From assembly GCF_036785885.1 (NCBI RefSeq), contig NC_092329.1, positions 2,728,001-2,792,000 of the forward strand: 64,000 nucleotides of DNA, read 5' to 3'. Each line of letters begins with the position of its first letter. Position 1 is the stretch's first letter. This document shows positions 1-16,664 of the stretch, in pieces. A program made the translations under genes and the position numbers. Origin of the DNA: Coffea arabica. Lineage: Eukaryota > Streptophyta > Magnoliopsida > Gentianales > Rubiaceae. The notes under the pieces were generated by a model, which was not told where the DNA came from, did no database searches, and saw nothing but the letters and a program-made list of their open reading frames with translations.

Positions 1-921
1 GCAAAATAATGCACGTCATAAGTTTTGATATGTTAGAGCTTATTGGTTCACATACCAAATCTATTACAACTAGCATATTCATTGGGGCAAATCTTGCTAC
101 ATACGTTTCAGAGAGATCTTTCAGGTAAAAAGCCCCCACATCACTACAATTGTACCATTCTCAAAAGATACTAATGCTGTGTTCTGCCCTTTTGGATGAC
201 ATTAGAGCACATATTTTTCACATTAGCAGAAGTACATTTTGCACAAGTATGCCACAAACATAGCAAAATTCTACTGGGCCTTATGGTCTATCATTAAATT
301 TACAGTATTCTACTAGTAAAGTTGTTATGAACTTAAAGGAAAAGCAAGAATCCAAAAGATTGTAATTCAATTCCACGAACATTATCCTGGGCATGAAATT
401 GAAGAATGTAGTGGCCTTGTTAGAACAATTTTAAAACACAGAAGCAACTAAAAATTATGAAATGTCCATGTAGCAAATTAACAACTATTAATCACTCGTT
501 CAACCTTCAAAACGGAGAAGAAAATGTGTTCTATCCGTACCAGCAAGGAGGTGTTTGCTTTGAACTTTACTTTGTAGTTTCCCAAGAAAGTCACTAACCT
601 AATGCATTAAGCATGCAACAAGAGTTTCCATCTCCGATATATTATGTCGAAAAAGGTTGCAGCCAGATTGAATTTCACTTTCATAAATTAAAAATTAGCA
701 TTCGAAATCCAGAAAATCATGGTAGGCATTTTAAAAAACTTAAAGTATGCAGAAGAAAAAACGGAATCAGCCAAAAAATGTGCTCAACTGGACAACTAAA
801 TGATTTGCCCAAAAAAAGTAGAATTTTGAACTACATAAAAAGATAGATGACAAACTTCAAATCAAAACAAAAACAGATAAGTGATAACAGAATGCATCAT
901 GGAAAGTAAAATTTGACTAAC
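1..921. other. Last intron of AP2S (partial)
   Basis: AT-rich sequence following the donor of the fourth AP2S exon. No exon, RNA gene or repeat was recognised. It should run into the final AP2S exon outside the window. Confidence 0.6.
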
Positions 922-2843
922 CTTGTGAAAATTGAAGACCAAATCTAGCTCACATACGTTGCTGAAGAAATGATCAAGTATCTCCACAAATAAATGGATA
1001 CACTCGAGATAAGCCAATTCATTATCTGTTATATCCACGCACAAGGAAAAAAACAATCCTGCATATCGCCTGTAGATCACCTTGTGGGTGCGGAACTGAG
1101 AGCAAAATCATGTAGAATTCATCAGCAGATCAAGAAGGTGATGAAAATTAACGTAAATTGTTAGCCAAGAGAAGTACAATGGAGATTGAAACAAACCATC
1201 CTGGTAAACACCAAAGACCAGAAGGTAATTCTATGCAGTTCATGCAATAGGAGAGGCAATTCTTCACTGGAAAATGCAAAACAGCCTCCTTTTGGGGTGC
1301 ACAATTTACTGATTTAGAGGACTATCAGAACAGAAATGAATTCAGGGTAAACCTTACAAATTTCCTTTATGCGTAATGGTCCTTATAATTTTAAATTGAT
1401 CTCATTTACATCCCATGCTGTCTATCTTCTTATCTCAAATGTGAAATGAAGTAACAAGTTTTAGTCAATGCACAATCATGTATGAAAGAAATAAAGAATA
1501 GCTTGATAGTTATTTATTAAAGTCTATTAAAATCTATTAGCCATATGAAAGTATTGCGATCCCTAGGCATATTTTCTGAAGCTGCAGCAGACCCAAGAAT
1601 TCAGTCAATTATCTTCGTCACAACATGATTCATGTCAACTAGGCACATAACTCAGTGACAAAGGTTCATATTCTTGTCTATCTCTTTCTCTTTCTCTGAT
1701 ACAAACAACAAGATATAAACCTTTCTTTCCAATAATGGCATACGATAATGTCACATGCAGAGTAACAAAATGCAACTTAGATTAAAGTTAAACAGATAAC
1801 TGAGCAACTATTACAACCACAATACAAGCAGATATGAACAACAACAACAGAAAAATTGAATTCTTAACGGATCTTAAAAGCCTAGGCAGGAACGTTACTC
1901 TTGCATGGGCAGCTACATTTTGCAACAATAAAATTTAAGAATTGCAGTAAAAAAAAAGAACTTCTAAAAGGAAAAAAAAAAAAGATTTAGATAATCAGTT
2001 TGGGTGGAGAAGGGGTTTCTAGTGCCGGTCATTGCAAGGTAATCATATATTAGCATTGCGAGTTGCCAAAATTTTTCTTAGTATTATAAAAATTCTGGTC
2101 TCTTGCTGTAGGACTAGCATTATAGAGACTTTAAGTTCAGTTATTTTGGATGTCCTTTGGTCAATGTCAAAAATGCCTAAGGCATCTCATCTAGTTTCTG
2201 TTCAAATTGCATTCATGTTTACAATATAATCTTGTCTAGTTCTACCATATTTCCAAGATAATACCCTAAATTTGACTGATACTACAATATCATCTTGTTA
2301 TACATAAATGATCCGAAATTCTTTACCTTTTAGCTCAGGTTAGTATGTGATCAAGAAGATGAAACTTAGAAAATCAGAACCTTCAAAAGCAACTTAATAA
2401 TTTCCATATATAACAGGATCGAAATACTTTACCTCTACAAAGTTGGTGAATTTCGGATCTCTGTTGACAACCAAACGGTGAACCTACCGGCCATATTACA
2501 AATGGAGATAATTAAAAGGAAGAAGAAAAGACTAATCTTCAATTGGAAATGAATGATAAGAGTGAAAATACCTCGTACTCGACTTTGTGCTTCTCGGATT
2601 CCTCGAGAGGAATGTAGTACTTGGCGAGACGAGTCTTGCCTTGCCTGTTCTGAAGCAATATGAATCGGATCTACCGTTGTCCAAATTTATGCAAAAAAAA
2701 AAAGGACAGAAAAAAGAGTAAAACTCTAATCAACCTGCTTATTTCCACAGTAGAAGAAATAATGGTTTGATTAATGTTACGAATAAAGATCAATTTTGTA
2801 AAATTTTCTTCATTTGCCTTAAATTTTTTAAAAAAATTACCAT
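922..2843 (-). CDS. AP2S: AP-2 complex sigma subunit (partial, last exon outside window)
   Basis: Small (sigma) subunit of the AP-2 clathrin adaptor, which helps select cargo and build coated pits at the plasma membrane. Exons on the minus strand: 2841-2843 (the ATG alone), 2572-2670, 2433-2483 and 922-1095, all with GT-AG borders and in phase 0, giving 109 residues. The protein opens [20 protein letters not shown], passes through [17 protein letters not shown] and contains [16 protein letters not shown], all hallmarks of AP-2 sigma. The family is about 142 residues long, so roughly 33 C-terminal residues should lie beyond position 1, after an intron of at least 921 bp; I see no matching exon in 1-921. 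The first exon is inferred from an ATG directly followed by a GTAATT donor; the rest is strongly supported. Identity is firm, AP-2 rather than AP-1, -3 or -4. Confidence 0.93.
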
Positions 2844-4195
2844 TTTTTAGGACAATGTTGATGGAGCTGGAGACGAAACCGGGCGACGGAGATGGAGGAG
2901 GGAGGCAAATCGAAGGGCAGCAACTTGAGAAAAGGGGAACTTTGGGAAGACAAGTCCAAGGTCAAAGCCGCTAACTGTTGACTAAATCGCAGACGGGCCG
3001 GGGAATAGCGTTCAAAACCACCATCTCACGTTGATTTCTTCGTAATCCACTTCTAAAATATTTCATGACCTTTATAAAATTCAATGGAATCTAACCCAAA
3101 TTATATTTATTTTTTTCATAAAAAAGAAAGGTTTGACAAAATGTTATTAACTTAAATTTGTAAAAAACGTAAAATTAACATTTTAAAAGTGAATGACAAA
3201 AAAAATTCAATTAGTGAAATGCGATAAATATTTTGAACGATTTTCTATTTTTATTATTCATTTCTATTATTACCAAAATAAATAGTCTTTTGTTTAGATT
3301 GAAAAAAAAAGAAAAGTGATTATTTCAAGCAGAAAAATAGAAAATCCCATCTAAACAGCAGTATGTTGGGGAAATTTCATGACGATATTTATTACTAGCT
3401 TATATCATCCGGCATCCATATTACTAGCTTACAAATTTTGGGTCTATCTAAAGAAATGAGATATAGGTGCCCTCACAGTTTTTTTTTTTATTTTTTTATA
3501 AACTTTATGTGTAATCTAATAGAGTAATTATCTTTTAAAATTGGAAGAGATGCCAGAGTGGACTAAAGAGGGAAGTAAGGTAACAATAATTATTACTGTA
3601 TATTCACGTGATAAATTGATAAGTTAGGCACGATTTAAATATAAGACATAGTTAGAAAAACTAAAAAAAAAAATTCTACTTGCTAAGCAAGTCTTTTCCT
3701 GCATTTTTTTTTTCTTTGAACTTTCATAACAACTTCTTGAAATAAACACTTAGAAATTGTAGGTGCTACAGGATTAGGAAAATAAATACTTGAAACACAC
3801 TCATATAGCGCTGGATTAAATTCAGAACACCTGTTTTGGATAGTATTGCATTTGTCAGTTGGCACTCTTCTGATGTTTCAATCCCACAGGTCTTAGGATC
3901 CCATCCTCTAGACACAGCATAACTTTTTCCCAGCTTTTGCATATTAAATTAGCAATACTGAGAGAATAGCCTAGCAGCATAAAATCAAAAACAGTTCATG
4001 TTTACTCATAAACGGAAAAGCATTGAATTCATATTAAGAAGTACAGCAGTTGGTCATTTAACAGATTATATTTCACGATGTTGCAATCCCTATATCTGAA
4101 TCCAAATGCAAATGCCTTCTCGATTCTCTGCTAAAGAGAGAATTTCTGAGGGGGGGAAAAAATAACCAGTCCAATGAATTAAAAGCAACACTGGC
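2844..4195. other. Spacer: AP2S 5' region and hexokinase 3' flank
   Basis: About 2844-3060 is relatively GC-rich and probably holds the AP2S 5' UTR and promoter. 3060-3700 is very AT-rich with A and T runs. 3880-4195 is the likely 3' UTR of the hexokinase gene. No coding region was recognised. Confidence 0.55.
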
Positions 4196-8148
<3,953 letters not shown>

Positions 8149-10397
8149 TGTCGGTGAGATCAAGAAATATGTGATTCACAAGAAAGACAGGCTAGTGAAA
8201 GGGTTCGGTAGCTACTACTACAATTATGAATTATGAAGTGTTAAAACTGTGACCGTTACGTGAATCTTTGTGTCGTGATGGGAAGTTTGAACAGTCAGAT
8301 TTGAGGACAACAAACAAGAAATTTTAAGAGTATAACTGTTTCTTCTGTGGGTAATTTTTGAGTCTGGCTCGTTTAGCTGACAACTTAGCTGGTCGTTTGT
8401 TTATTTGTTTATGACTTAGCTGGTCGTTAGTCTCATTGTTATTGTTAATGTGCGTGTATATATATATATATATATATATATATTTGATTATATTTTGGTA
8501 ATAATTAGATTCGGATTAATTAAATTAATGTTGTGGGCCTGTGGAAAACAAGATTGTGCTGCGGGACCAGAGTCCAGACAGGTTTGGGGGTGCAATGGGC
8601 GGACAAGACGATGTTGATGCAACATCTCTACTTTGTTCGGACAGGTCCGAACTGTTGTTAGGAAAATCGTTCAGATAGATTTTGTGTAAAGTATACGAGA
8701 TGTAAATTTGTATGTATATGATGTAATTTGCTTTTAACAATGTATAATTATATAATAAAATTTTATGATTCTCACATATAATATATAAAAAATACTATAT
8801 AAAATGTAATTTAGATCTTTTTTTTTTTTAATCAAATCTTGGCTATGAACCTTCAGGAACAATGTTTCGTGCTACAACCGTTCATGCCCCTCTTCCACTT
8901 TGTTCTTGTTTGGATCCGATTTTTTGATGATTTCGTTGACTCCATTGCACATCATAAAGAATTTCAAGGATTGCTCAACGAGGAATTGCCGCACGAAGAG
9001 AACAATGGTACATTGGGGCCTCGCGCTCTAATTTGCTTTTTGCATCGTAGTCTTTGGGAGAAAATTTTTATTTCTTTTGTAAACAAATTTCCACATAAAA
9101 GTCTTTATTTTTACACTTCAACCGGGGCGCTTGAATTGCCTCTCTCATCGTAGATTACCAAAAAAGAAAACAAAGGTAGAATGCATAAAGAGTATCAGAA
9201 AACATCTAGAAAGTATCTCGCATCATTAATATGTCACTTATGTATAGCATAAGTAGCACGTGATTATCTACCCTTTAGATTTTTTAATCAAAATTTTTTG
9301 AGCAGGCAATCAAAAGTAAAGGGAAGGGGTGACTAATTAAAATGGATAACAATTGGTAGCCATGCGAGATATAGGCCTTGAAGTTTCTCAAGTAGCGATA
9401 TTTTCTTCTTTGGGAATCACCTCAACAGCTGTATTATTTCAAGAGCCAAATCATATTCATCTTCAATGGCAGAAACTTTAATAGAATAGAATCTAAGGGT
9501 CTTCAAAGTTGTAAGGCTTATACCACATTTTATGCCAACACGAACAAAGACAGCATTTCATTTAGAGTCAATTTTCCCTCTCTTGTTCTTGCTCTCGTAA
9601 CACCCTCTAATTCTTTCTTGTATTAAATTGCATAATTTTTACCCCCGATCAATTTCAAGTAATATTCAAAGAATATACAGTGATGTGTCCGTTCGATCTA
9701 GCAGTGAGAATCACTTCCTCTAATCTCCTTGATTCAATTGGAATTTTCTCTAAACAGGTTGAAATAAGATTAGAAGTAGGAGTAGTTTCGTAAGAGTTAA
9801 CATTGACAAAAATAAAATTCAAATCACACTCTTGTCTGTCTTTGTAATGTTTCTTTTCCCTAATATCCAATGTTCCACCAAAAAAAATGACACCAATTCA
9901 TTCCGAAATAAAGGCATCACAAAACCTTCCCATTCTCATAGGGCCAATCACGCAAAGAAATAACAGTGACGGTCGCGCCGCAAAACAGACCTATAGATGC
10001 AGTTGGTGGGCCAACTGTTGGATGGTATTAGTACCAAACTATCTAATATGGGCCCCCGGGGAACCAAGAACAATATAATCCTGAAAGCCCATCCGCCTCT
10101 GGTTCACCGATCACCAGCTTGAGCTTCAAAAATAGCAAGGACAATTCTCCAGTGAAGTAGACGCGAAGTAACGAAGCTTTTCACATGAATGTATATATTT
10201 AGTAGTGACAAGTAATATTTTTCACTCTCCATTAAAAGGCTTCGACAAGTCATTCCAACGATTCTATTCTTCTGTCTTGCTCTCTCACTTGTAGATAAAG
10301 AGACAGCGACAGCCAAAAGAAAATTTGAAGAAATTATAGAAGGCTGATATATATATATATACATATACATATATAAATACACATATTGTTGGTGAAA
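8149..10397. other. Divergent spacer between hexokinase and WEB gene
   Basis: Holds the 5' regions of two genes that point away from each other. A (TA)n microsatellite occupies about 8457-8482, and a TA/CATA-rich stretch at about 10351-10380 lies just before the WEB-family ATG. A 100-codon open frame near 8850-9153 has no recognisable homology and is not called as a gene. Confidence 0.6.
8457..8482. repeat. (TA)n microsatellite
   Basis: Uninterrupted TA dinucleotide run of about 13 units upstream of the hexokinase gene. Likely length-polymorphic. Confidence 0.9.
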
Positions 10398-11667
10398 ATG
10401 TCGAGAATGAATCAAGGTGGCGCAGATGAGGAGGGAGTGATAATGATGAGGAAGGCTGAGATTGACACCAGCGCTCCTTTTCGTTCTGTTCAGGAGGCTG
10501 TATTGTTGTTCGGCGAGAGAATTTTGGCTGGCGAAGTCTATGCCAACAAACTCAAAGAGGTAATTAATCATTGGCAAGCATTGATTAACTGTTTAGCATT
10601 TACCAGTCAAACTTTGATCTTGAGGTCCTAATTGAGATATATGGCCCAGTATTGTGTATGTGTTATTCTTAATCAAAGTTTGTTCAGAGAATTAAGTGAT
10701 CATTGTACTGAAATCCAACTTCTTGTCATCTAATTAAGGAAGGCAATTTCATTTTCCGACTTTCCATTTGGGCCACGACGCGACGTTTACAGAACTTGTG
10801 CTACTTGTATTTATTTATTTATTTATTTTTGACAAATTCCATAACTTGATCGCGTTGAATTTCAGAAGGACGCAAGTATTTGATGTGTGATAATAATTCT
10901 TGAATCAACTACCATCACCTTGCATGTATCTCACCATCTATATTGTGGAAAAAAGGAACAATATATATTTAGGTTCTGCTTCTTTACACTTTGTTGATGA
11001 CGACATTTATGCCAAAAAGTGCAAGTTTGCTTCAACGTGAGTACAAGCGCTTTTTATGGTTTTGAGTAATTAACAATGGTAGACCAGTGTTTTTTTTTTT
11101 TTCTGGTCAGACCAAATTGTGTTGGAGGAAAAGTATATTCCTAATTGTGTTTCAAAATTGGAGCAGATGCATGATGGAAGCATCGAGAATGGTCACGCTC
11201 CTTCAAGGCTTGGAAATATCACGGCAGAGCTAGAGGAGACAAAGCAAAGTCTCCAAAAGGCACAAGCAGAAAGCTTGGTCATGGCTACTTGCCTCTCTTC
11301 TTTACAAGAAGAACTTCAGCGGACAAAAAGAGAGCTCCAACACCTAAAAGAAAGAGAATCCCAGAAAAGGGCCCTCGAGCTTGAGATTGAAGATCTCAAG
11401 TTTGTTGAGGATATAAAAGATGAAGAAGAATTTCAAGTCAAGATCACAGAAACTATGATCCACCAACAACAAAACGTGGAGTTTCAAAAGAAAAGATATG
11501 TAACCTTCGCAGATCCACCATCTTTAGCCCAAGTTGTACCACCAGCTGATGCTCTACTACAGAGGCACCCTTCTCTGAGGAAGAGTAAAAAGAAGCCTTT
11601 GCTCCCGCTGATCAAGGGCATCTTTAGGAAGATAGGCAGCTCTGGAGTTGGACCGGCAGGAGCTTGA
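10398..11667 (+). CDS. WEB-family coiled-coil protein
   Basis: Two exons, 10398-10559 and 11167-11667, joined in phase 0 to give 220 residues. The family (WEB, formerly DUF827) is plant-specific; its founders WEB1 and PMI2 act in light-driven chloroplast movement, but the small members like this one have no settled role. Exon 1 encodes a conserved opening ([20 protein letters not shown], then YANKLKE). Exon 2 starts MHDGS and carries a long charged coiled coil, including [19 protein letters not shown] and the stretch [20 protein letters not shown]. The C-terminus is basic and hydrophobic, with [19 protein letters not shown] near the end. The start is the first ATG in frame; MSRMNQ follows. 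The length agrees with small WEB proteins. Membership is clear; function is not predicted. Confidence 0.88.
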
Positions 11668-12976
11668 TCATGAAAAGCACACATGCCATTCGATCGGAAG
11701 AGATCAAGGACTCATTTCCCACCATAAGAACATTATCTTAAAGTTTTTGACACCAAAACGAAGATGATATACGTACAATAGTGTAATTAATTTATATATT
11801 CCCAGATAAAATCTCAAATAAGGTATAAGAACAGTGGAAGTTATTGTAATTTTGTCTATTGATTATGATGCTATAGTGTCCGATAATGGATTTTCTTCCC
11901 TGGTGGGGAATTAAAATTGAATTATGTGTTTCCCTTTTATAATTCTACGAAAACTTGAGCAAGATTTTGACGGTAATCTCTCCTTGAATCTATGAGAATT
12001 AGGATATGTTTCGAGATGCGTGGTTGAATCATGTAAGACCAAGTGAACCTTTTTCCCCTTGTTTCCCCTGATCATATCATGTTACTAACTTACCATGTTA
12101 GTTTTACTTTCAAGTTGCTTCGCTTAGGCACGGGCTATAATGTGGATATGGTAGTACTAGACGCTCTTTGAGGACAAAACCATCTTCTAATATTTGTCAT
12201 ACACATAGGGCATTGTTGCAGAAAAAAAAAATTAAGGCTGGCTTCATATGGTTTTGGAAAAGTTCAGTGGGCTTATTCAAAATTATAAAAGTTTCTAGGT
12301 GAAAAGCTACGTATCGAGGAAATGAAAGGCAATAAAATCTTATTAAACGTAATAAGAAATTGTTATAAAATCAGGTATTGTATAATTGGTGCCCTGTCAA
12401 CAAGCGAGTCACGAATGTCTTCCATTTGAACTGCAAAGGATAACTCCTTCTTGACCAAATTGTGAGTACTGACGGCCTTCAGTCCCTAGCTAGCTAGCTG
12501 TAGTCTGTCGGCCCCCGACGAACTATCAAGAGAATTTTGTTCTCCTGTTCAATTTATTATAGTGCCGTTTTTAATTTTTCTTAGGAGAACTGAAGATGGA
12601 ATAATATTAATAGAATTCTATCTCATCTAATTTAAACTGTATATGTCAATAGCAGGTTGTTCTAGTTCCACTCTACCTTGAGTTTTACTAATGAAGAACC
12701 AAAGCCATGAGAAGAAATCTATCAAAAGGCACATGAAATACCGTGCACGTTCGTACACCAAACGTTTTCATACAATAGAAGCTTCGATGGGACAATCTAT
12801 AATGTACATAACACGGGGAACCTTCTGTTCTTATTTTGCAATAGATCACTAGCCCACAAGGTAATAAGAAGCTGAGAACTTCACCAAGAAGTGTTAAACA
12901 GAAAAGCTGCCATGATCTTGTGTATTATTATCACGTACATACCCAAGGTTGGATGATTCTCCAAAACGCGAAAACA
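11668..12976. other. Spacer between convergent WEB gene and small minus-strand gene
   Basis: 3' flanks of the two neighbouring genes. AT-rich; no gene, RNA or element recognised. Confidence 0.6.
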
Positions 12977-13393
12977 TCACACCATAAAATCGGAGTTGCG
13001 GCCCGAAAACAAGCCCTGATGGGACTTGTTCAAGAACTCGATGCAATCAGCAATGGCTTCGTTGTGGTGAGAGTTGGAAGAATAGTAAGAGCTGCATGAA
13101 GTCTTTGGAGGATCAGGCCGCGTGTCACATGATTTACGTCTAGGTGCTGAACTTGACGTTGTTTGTGAACCTTTAGAAGAAGAGGAAGAAGGGATCGAGA
13201 GAATGAAGCGCATTAAACTTTTGCGAAAGCGATCAAACAGCTTCATTTTGAAGGTGGAGAAACTGAATTTCGCCCGACGAGAAATAGAAGAAACCCTAGC
13301 ACTAGCAGGTCTTTTATGGTTCTGATGAAGTTGAAGGTCACCACCGCCACCAACGACTTCAATAACAAAGCTCTCTTTCTGCGTCCTATGCAT
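12977..13393 (-). CDS. Small basic plant protein of unknown function (josephin-like annotation group)
   Basis: Intronless frame of 138 residues starting at a true ATG (MHRTQKESFVIEVV) and ending TGA. It is rich in Ser, Lys and Arg: a basic middle (RRAKFSFSTFKMKLFDRFRK), a serine-rich stretch with SSSSSKGSQ and RRKSCD, and a conserved-looking end containing NEAIADCIEFLN. Many plant genomes carry short proteins with this E-A-(I/V)-x-D-C-I-E-F tail, often labelled 'josephin-like', although they lack a recognisable Josephin protease fold. I see no signal peptide, membrane segment or catalytic motif. That it is a real gene is supported by its composition and the tail motif; the function is unknown. 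Convergent with the WEB gene. Confidence 0.7.
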   Translation of the reverse strand: MHRTQKESFVIEVVGGGGDLQLHQNHKRPASARVSSISRRAKFSFSTFKMKLFDRFRKSLMRFILSIPSSSSSKGSQTTSSSAPRRKSCDTRPDPPKTSCSSYYSSNSHHNEAIADCIEFLNKSHQGLFSGRNSDFMV

Positions 13394-14330
13394 TCTAATT
13401 TCTATCTAGAAGCTAGACAACAGGATAGAAGATATTCCCCTGGAAGTGAAACGCTATCATGTCTATCATATGGGGAATAAAAGGGTGATGTTTCCCAAGA
13501 TCGGTTTTATTCTACAATAGTTGTATGTGGAGATGATGACCGAAGGGAAGCGCATATTAATATTAAGAAGCAAAAGATGTTGTCTCAACCATGTGACTAA
13601 ATCATTTACATGGGCTTCCAATGTCTTTACCAAATACTATAGTTTAATACGTTTCTGTCACAATCTTCAATCGTAAGCACTCTCTCAAAACACTCCACCC
13701 CCCTCAAAAAAAAAATTAAATGTTGAACCAATTGATTATTAAGCTCGTAACAATTACAATCTCAAACCTTGCTTTCCATACCAAAATAGAAAAATTCCCC
13801 GAATTCTTTTTTGTCTAATTTGAATGTCAAACTTTCAGTTTTGTTGCGCCTATAATTATGCATGTCCTTGACGTCTTGCCCTATTCTGAATCCTTGCAGC
13901 ACGTATTGATAGAAAAACAGAAGCCACAAAAGGGGAAAAAAAAAGTTTTGGATGGGGGATTAATACAAGAATGGCCGTACAACAAATGAAGGACAAGTAT
14001 ACAAGAAGATTCAAGTATGCATATTTGGAGTTGAGTTAATATTTTAAATATTTCATAGGTAATTTCGGAGGTATCGATCTCTTCGAATTCATGATGAATA
14101 TAGGATTAAGCATGCATAAAAATGGTTTATCCAAAGTTGAGAATCTAACTTCCGTCGTTGTCCTTATCAAAGTTTCATATCCGAAAGCAGCAGATGAAGT
14201 TCAATGTCTTATTCTGCAGATCCGACATATATTTGTAGCATCAAATTTATGGTTCAAGAAGCCTATGTGACTAATCGACTTCTGGAATAATTAAGCACCG
14301 TGATTCTAAAGCCCCTCATGGAAGCTAAAG
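13394..14330. other. Upstream region of the small minus-strand gene
   Basis: Probable promoter and 5' UTR next to 13393, then AT-rich spacer. No gene or element recognised. Confidence 0.5.
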
Positions 14331-14561
14331 CTTTATCAAAATAATTGAGTTTCAACAAACAACAGGGGAAATGGTCCAAGAGGCAAACAATTGAGACAAG
14401 CTTTATCAAAATAATCGAGTGTTAACAACCAGCAGGTAAATGGTCCAGAGGCAAACGATTGAGACAAGCTTTATCAAAATAATTGTGTGTTAGCAAACAG
14501 CAGGTAAATGGTCCAGACTCCAGAGGCAAACAATTGAGACAAGCTTTTATCAGCATAATTG
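14331..14561. repeat. Tandem repeat, about 70 bp, three units plus a partial one
   Basis: Units at 14331-14400 (70 bp), 14401-14468 (68 bp) and 14469-14543 (75 bp), then a partial unit to about 14561. Each begins CTTTATCAAAATAAT and ends near TTGAGACAAG. The units differ by substitutions and small indels; the third carries a short internal duplication (GTCCAGACTCCAGAGG against GTCCAGAGG). The divergence suggests a moderately old array. Confidence 0.92.
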
Positions 14562-15180
14562 CATAAGGAATTAATCTACCATAACACAGAGACTTTTACC
14601 ACTCAACATATATGATGAGCGACTATCTTTGATTGTTTATCCCCTAATCATGTACTCCTAGGGGATGACTAAACAAATCAGACTTTTTACTTGTGGGTCC
14701 TTGTGATATCTATTCATTTAGTTTTATATATTGGTTCGCAGGACCACTGTGATGCATCAAGCCCATTAGAAAACGACGTTGTCCAACCTTCGTTTCATTG
14801 TCCGACCCTTTTTTTCAATGGTACACTTTATTAGCTCTTTAAATAAGTTTGTTTGTTTCATGATTATTTTTATACCTACAGCTACAATGACGCTTTCAAA
14901 ACAGGGAAAAGAAAAGGTCTAAAAACGACGCTTTGCCGCTAATTTGACGTAGCTAATTTGACAAGAAGGCAATTAATTGGTCCTTTCAAATAGTGGTGGC
15001 AATCGGGTCAAAAACGGATTGGCGGATCGGGTTGAGATCCGGATACAACAGAAAACCTGCTAACCCGAACGCGACCCGTCAACCCGAAACGGGTCAGTAC
15101 CCGGAAATTTCGGGATGACAGGCCAACCTGAATGACCTGAAACATAATTTCAGCTTATTAATTTACCGTTGTAGTTTCTA

Positions 15181-16664
15181 GGGAAAATTGTAGAAACCTC
15201 CCCTGAGATTTCTGACATTTGCACTGACCTCCCCTATCAATTTTGAAATAGCATTAACCTCCCCTAGAAAAAGTTGAAACCAATTTAAAAGGTAAAAGTG
15301 TGTGAATTTACTAGAGTACCCCCAATTGTATTTGATTTTACTAGACGAAAGATTTGAGTACTTTCATCAAAACCAACGTTTAATTTGTTAAACAAATTAA
15401 ACTAATCAAACTATTTCTGCATAGTTAAATTAATTAACTAATTAACTATTAACTAATTAACTAATTTCTATTTATCTAATTAACTAATTAACTAATCAAA
15501 CTATTTTCGCATAGTTAAACTAATTAACTAATTAACTAATTAACTAATTTCTGTTTATCTAATTAACTAATTAACTAAAGCTGTTGTCTATTCGAAACTA
15601 ACAAACTATTTGCATGTTAAACTAATTAACTAATTAACTGCTTAACTAATTAACTAACTAATTATCTAATTAATTAATTAACTAATTAACTAATTTCTGT
15701 TTATCTAATTAACTAATTAGTTAATGCGCTAATTGGTTAATTAGCTCCACAGGCCAACAAATTGGTTAAATAGCACATTAAATATAAAACCTGCCAGTTT
15801 CCCCTAAAGAGTTGGTATGTTTTGGGCAATTTTTTTTTTTTACTTTCACATATTTAATTTATGTTAAATACAAAACATACTAGTTTTCCTTTGGGCGCTA
15901 TTTAACCAATTTTTTCCATAAAGAGCTGGTATGTTTTCCATAAAGAGTTGGTATAAAACATACTACAAAACTTGCCAGTTTCCCATAAAGAGCTGATATG
16001 TTATGCGTTATTTAACCAATTTTTCATATTTAAACAAATTTATGAAAATTAAAATAACGTATTTGAAAGTTGCATTTTTATTTGGAAGAACGCATTCCTT
16101 CGATGCGTTTTTCACCCTTTGGGAAGAGACTCAAAAATCACCACCCTTTAGAAAGTTAATTTAAAAATCGCCACCCTTTATTTTCTAATATTAATTTTTG
16201 TTATGGTTTATGATTTTCTTATATTTTATAAAAAAAGTTAATAACTATTGTACTTACAATTATGGAGATGTTAATTTGTCGTATGTGTAATTCTTTTGTT
16301 TTATAATAATTGTTATATCAGGAGTAATTTTGAAATTTAATTGCATTTAATTCCAAAACACTCATCAAACCAAGCTAGATATTGGAATGAAAAATATGTT
16401 GCATTTATACCCCCTGAACTTGCTTGATCCTTAATGCCTATGCTCCTTCTTTGTTAATACTAATTGTCAAGCAAGATCAGGGCAAAATTGGAAGAAATTT
16501 CTTATCTCACTTCTACAAATAATTTTTTAATGGGACATCAAGGCTCAGGGGAGGTTTCTGCAACGAATTGTTCCTGTTCAGGGGTGCTGAATGTCATTTC
16601 TAAACCTAGAGGGGAGGTCAGTGCAAGTGTTAGAAACCTCAGGGGAGGTTTCTGCAATTATCCC
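15181..16664. mobile_element. Mutator-like DNA transposon nested in the hAT element
   Basis: Begins GGGAAAATTGTAGAAACCTC and ends GTTTCTGCAATTATCCC. The terminal inverted repeats are long, roughly 55 bp or more, built around GAAACCTCCCCTGAG and CACTGACCTCCCCT on the left and their complements at about 16550-16664. It is flanked on both sides by the identical 9-bp duplication TAGTTTCTA (15172-15180 and 16665-16673), the Mutator hallmark. It is 1,484 bp with no recognisable transposase, so non-autonomous. The interior is low in complexity: a TTAACTAA-type satellite at about 15415-15735 and duplicated segments at about 15785-16020. Confidence 0.9.
15415..15735. repeat. TTAACTAA-type low-complexity satellite inside the Mutator-like element
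   Basis: Many copies of an octamer-like word, TTAACTAA/TTAACTAATT, separated by recurrent longer motifs such as TTTCTGTTTATCTAATTAAC and CTATTTTCGCATAGTTAAAC. This shows both a short and a longer period. Confidence 0.85.

Noticed and set aside
8839-9153. About 100-codon plus-strand frame between hexokinase and WEB gene
   Set aside because: No homology recognised, no supported splice partners, and it begins at a non-ATG codon.
10104-10577. 157-codon minus-strand frame over the WEB first exon
   Set aside because: Contains a TA-repeat translation and overlaps a well-supported exon on the other strand.
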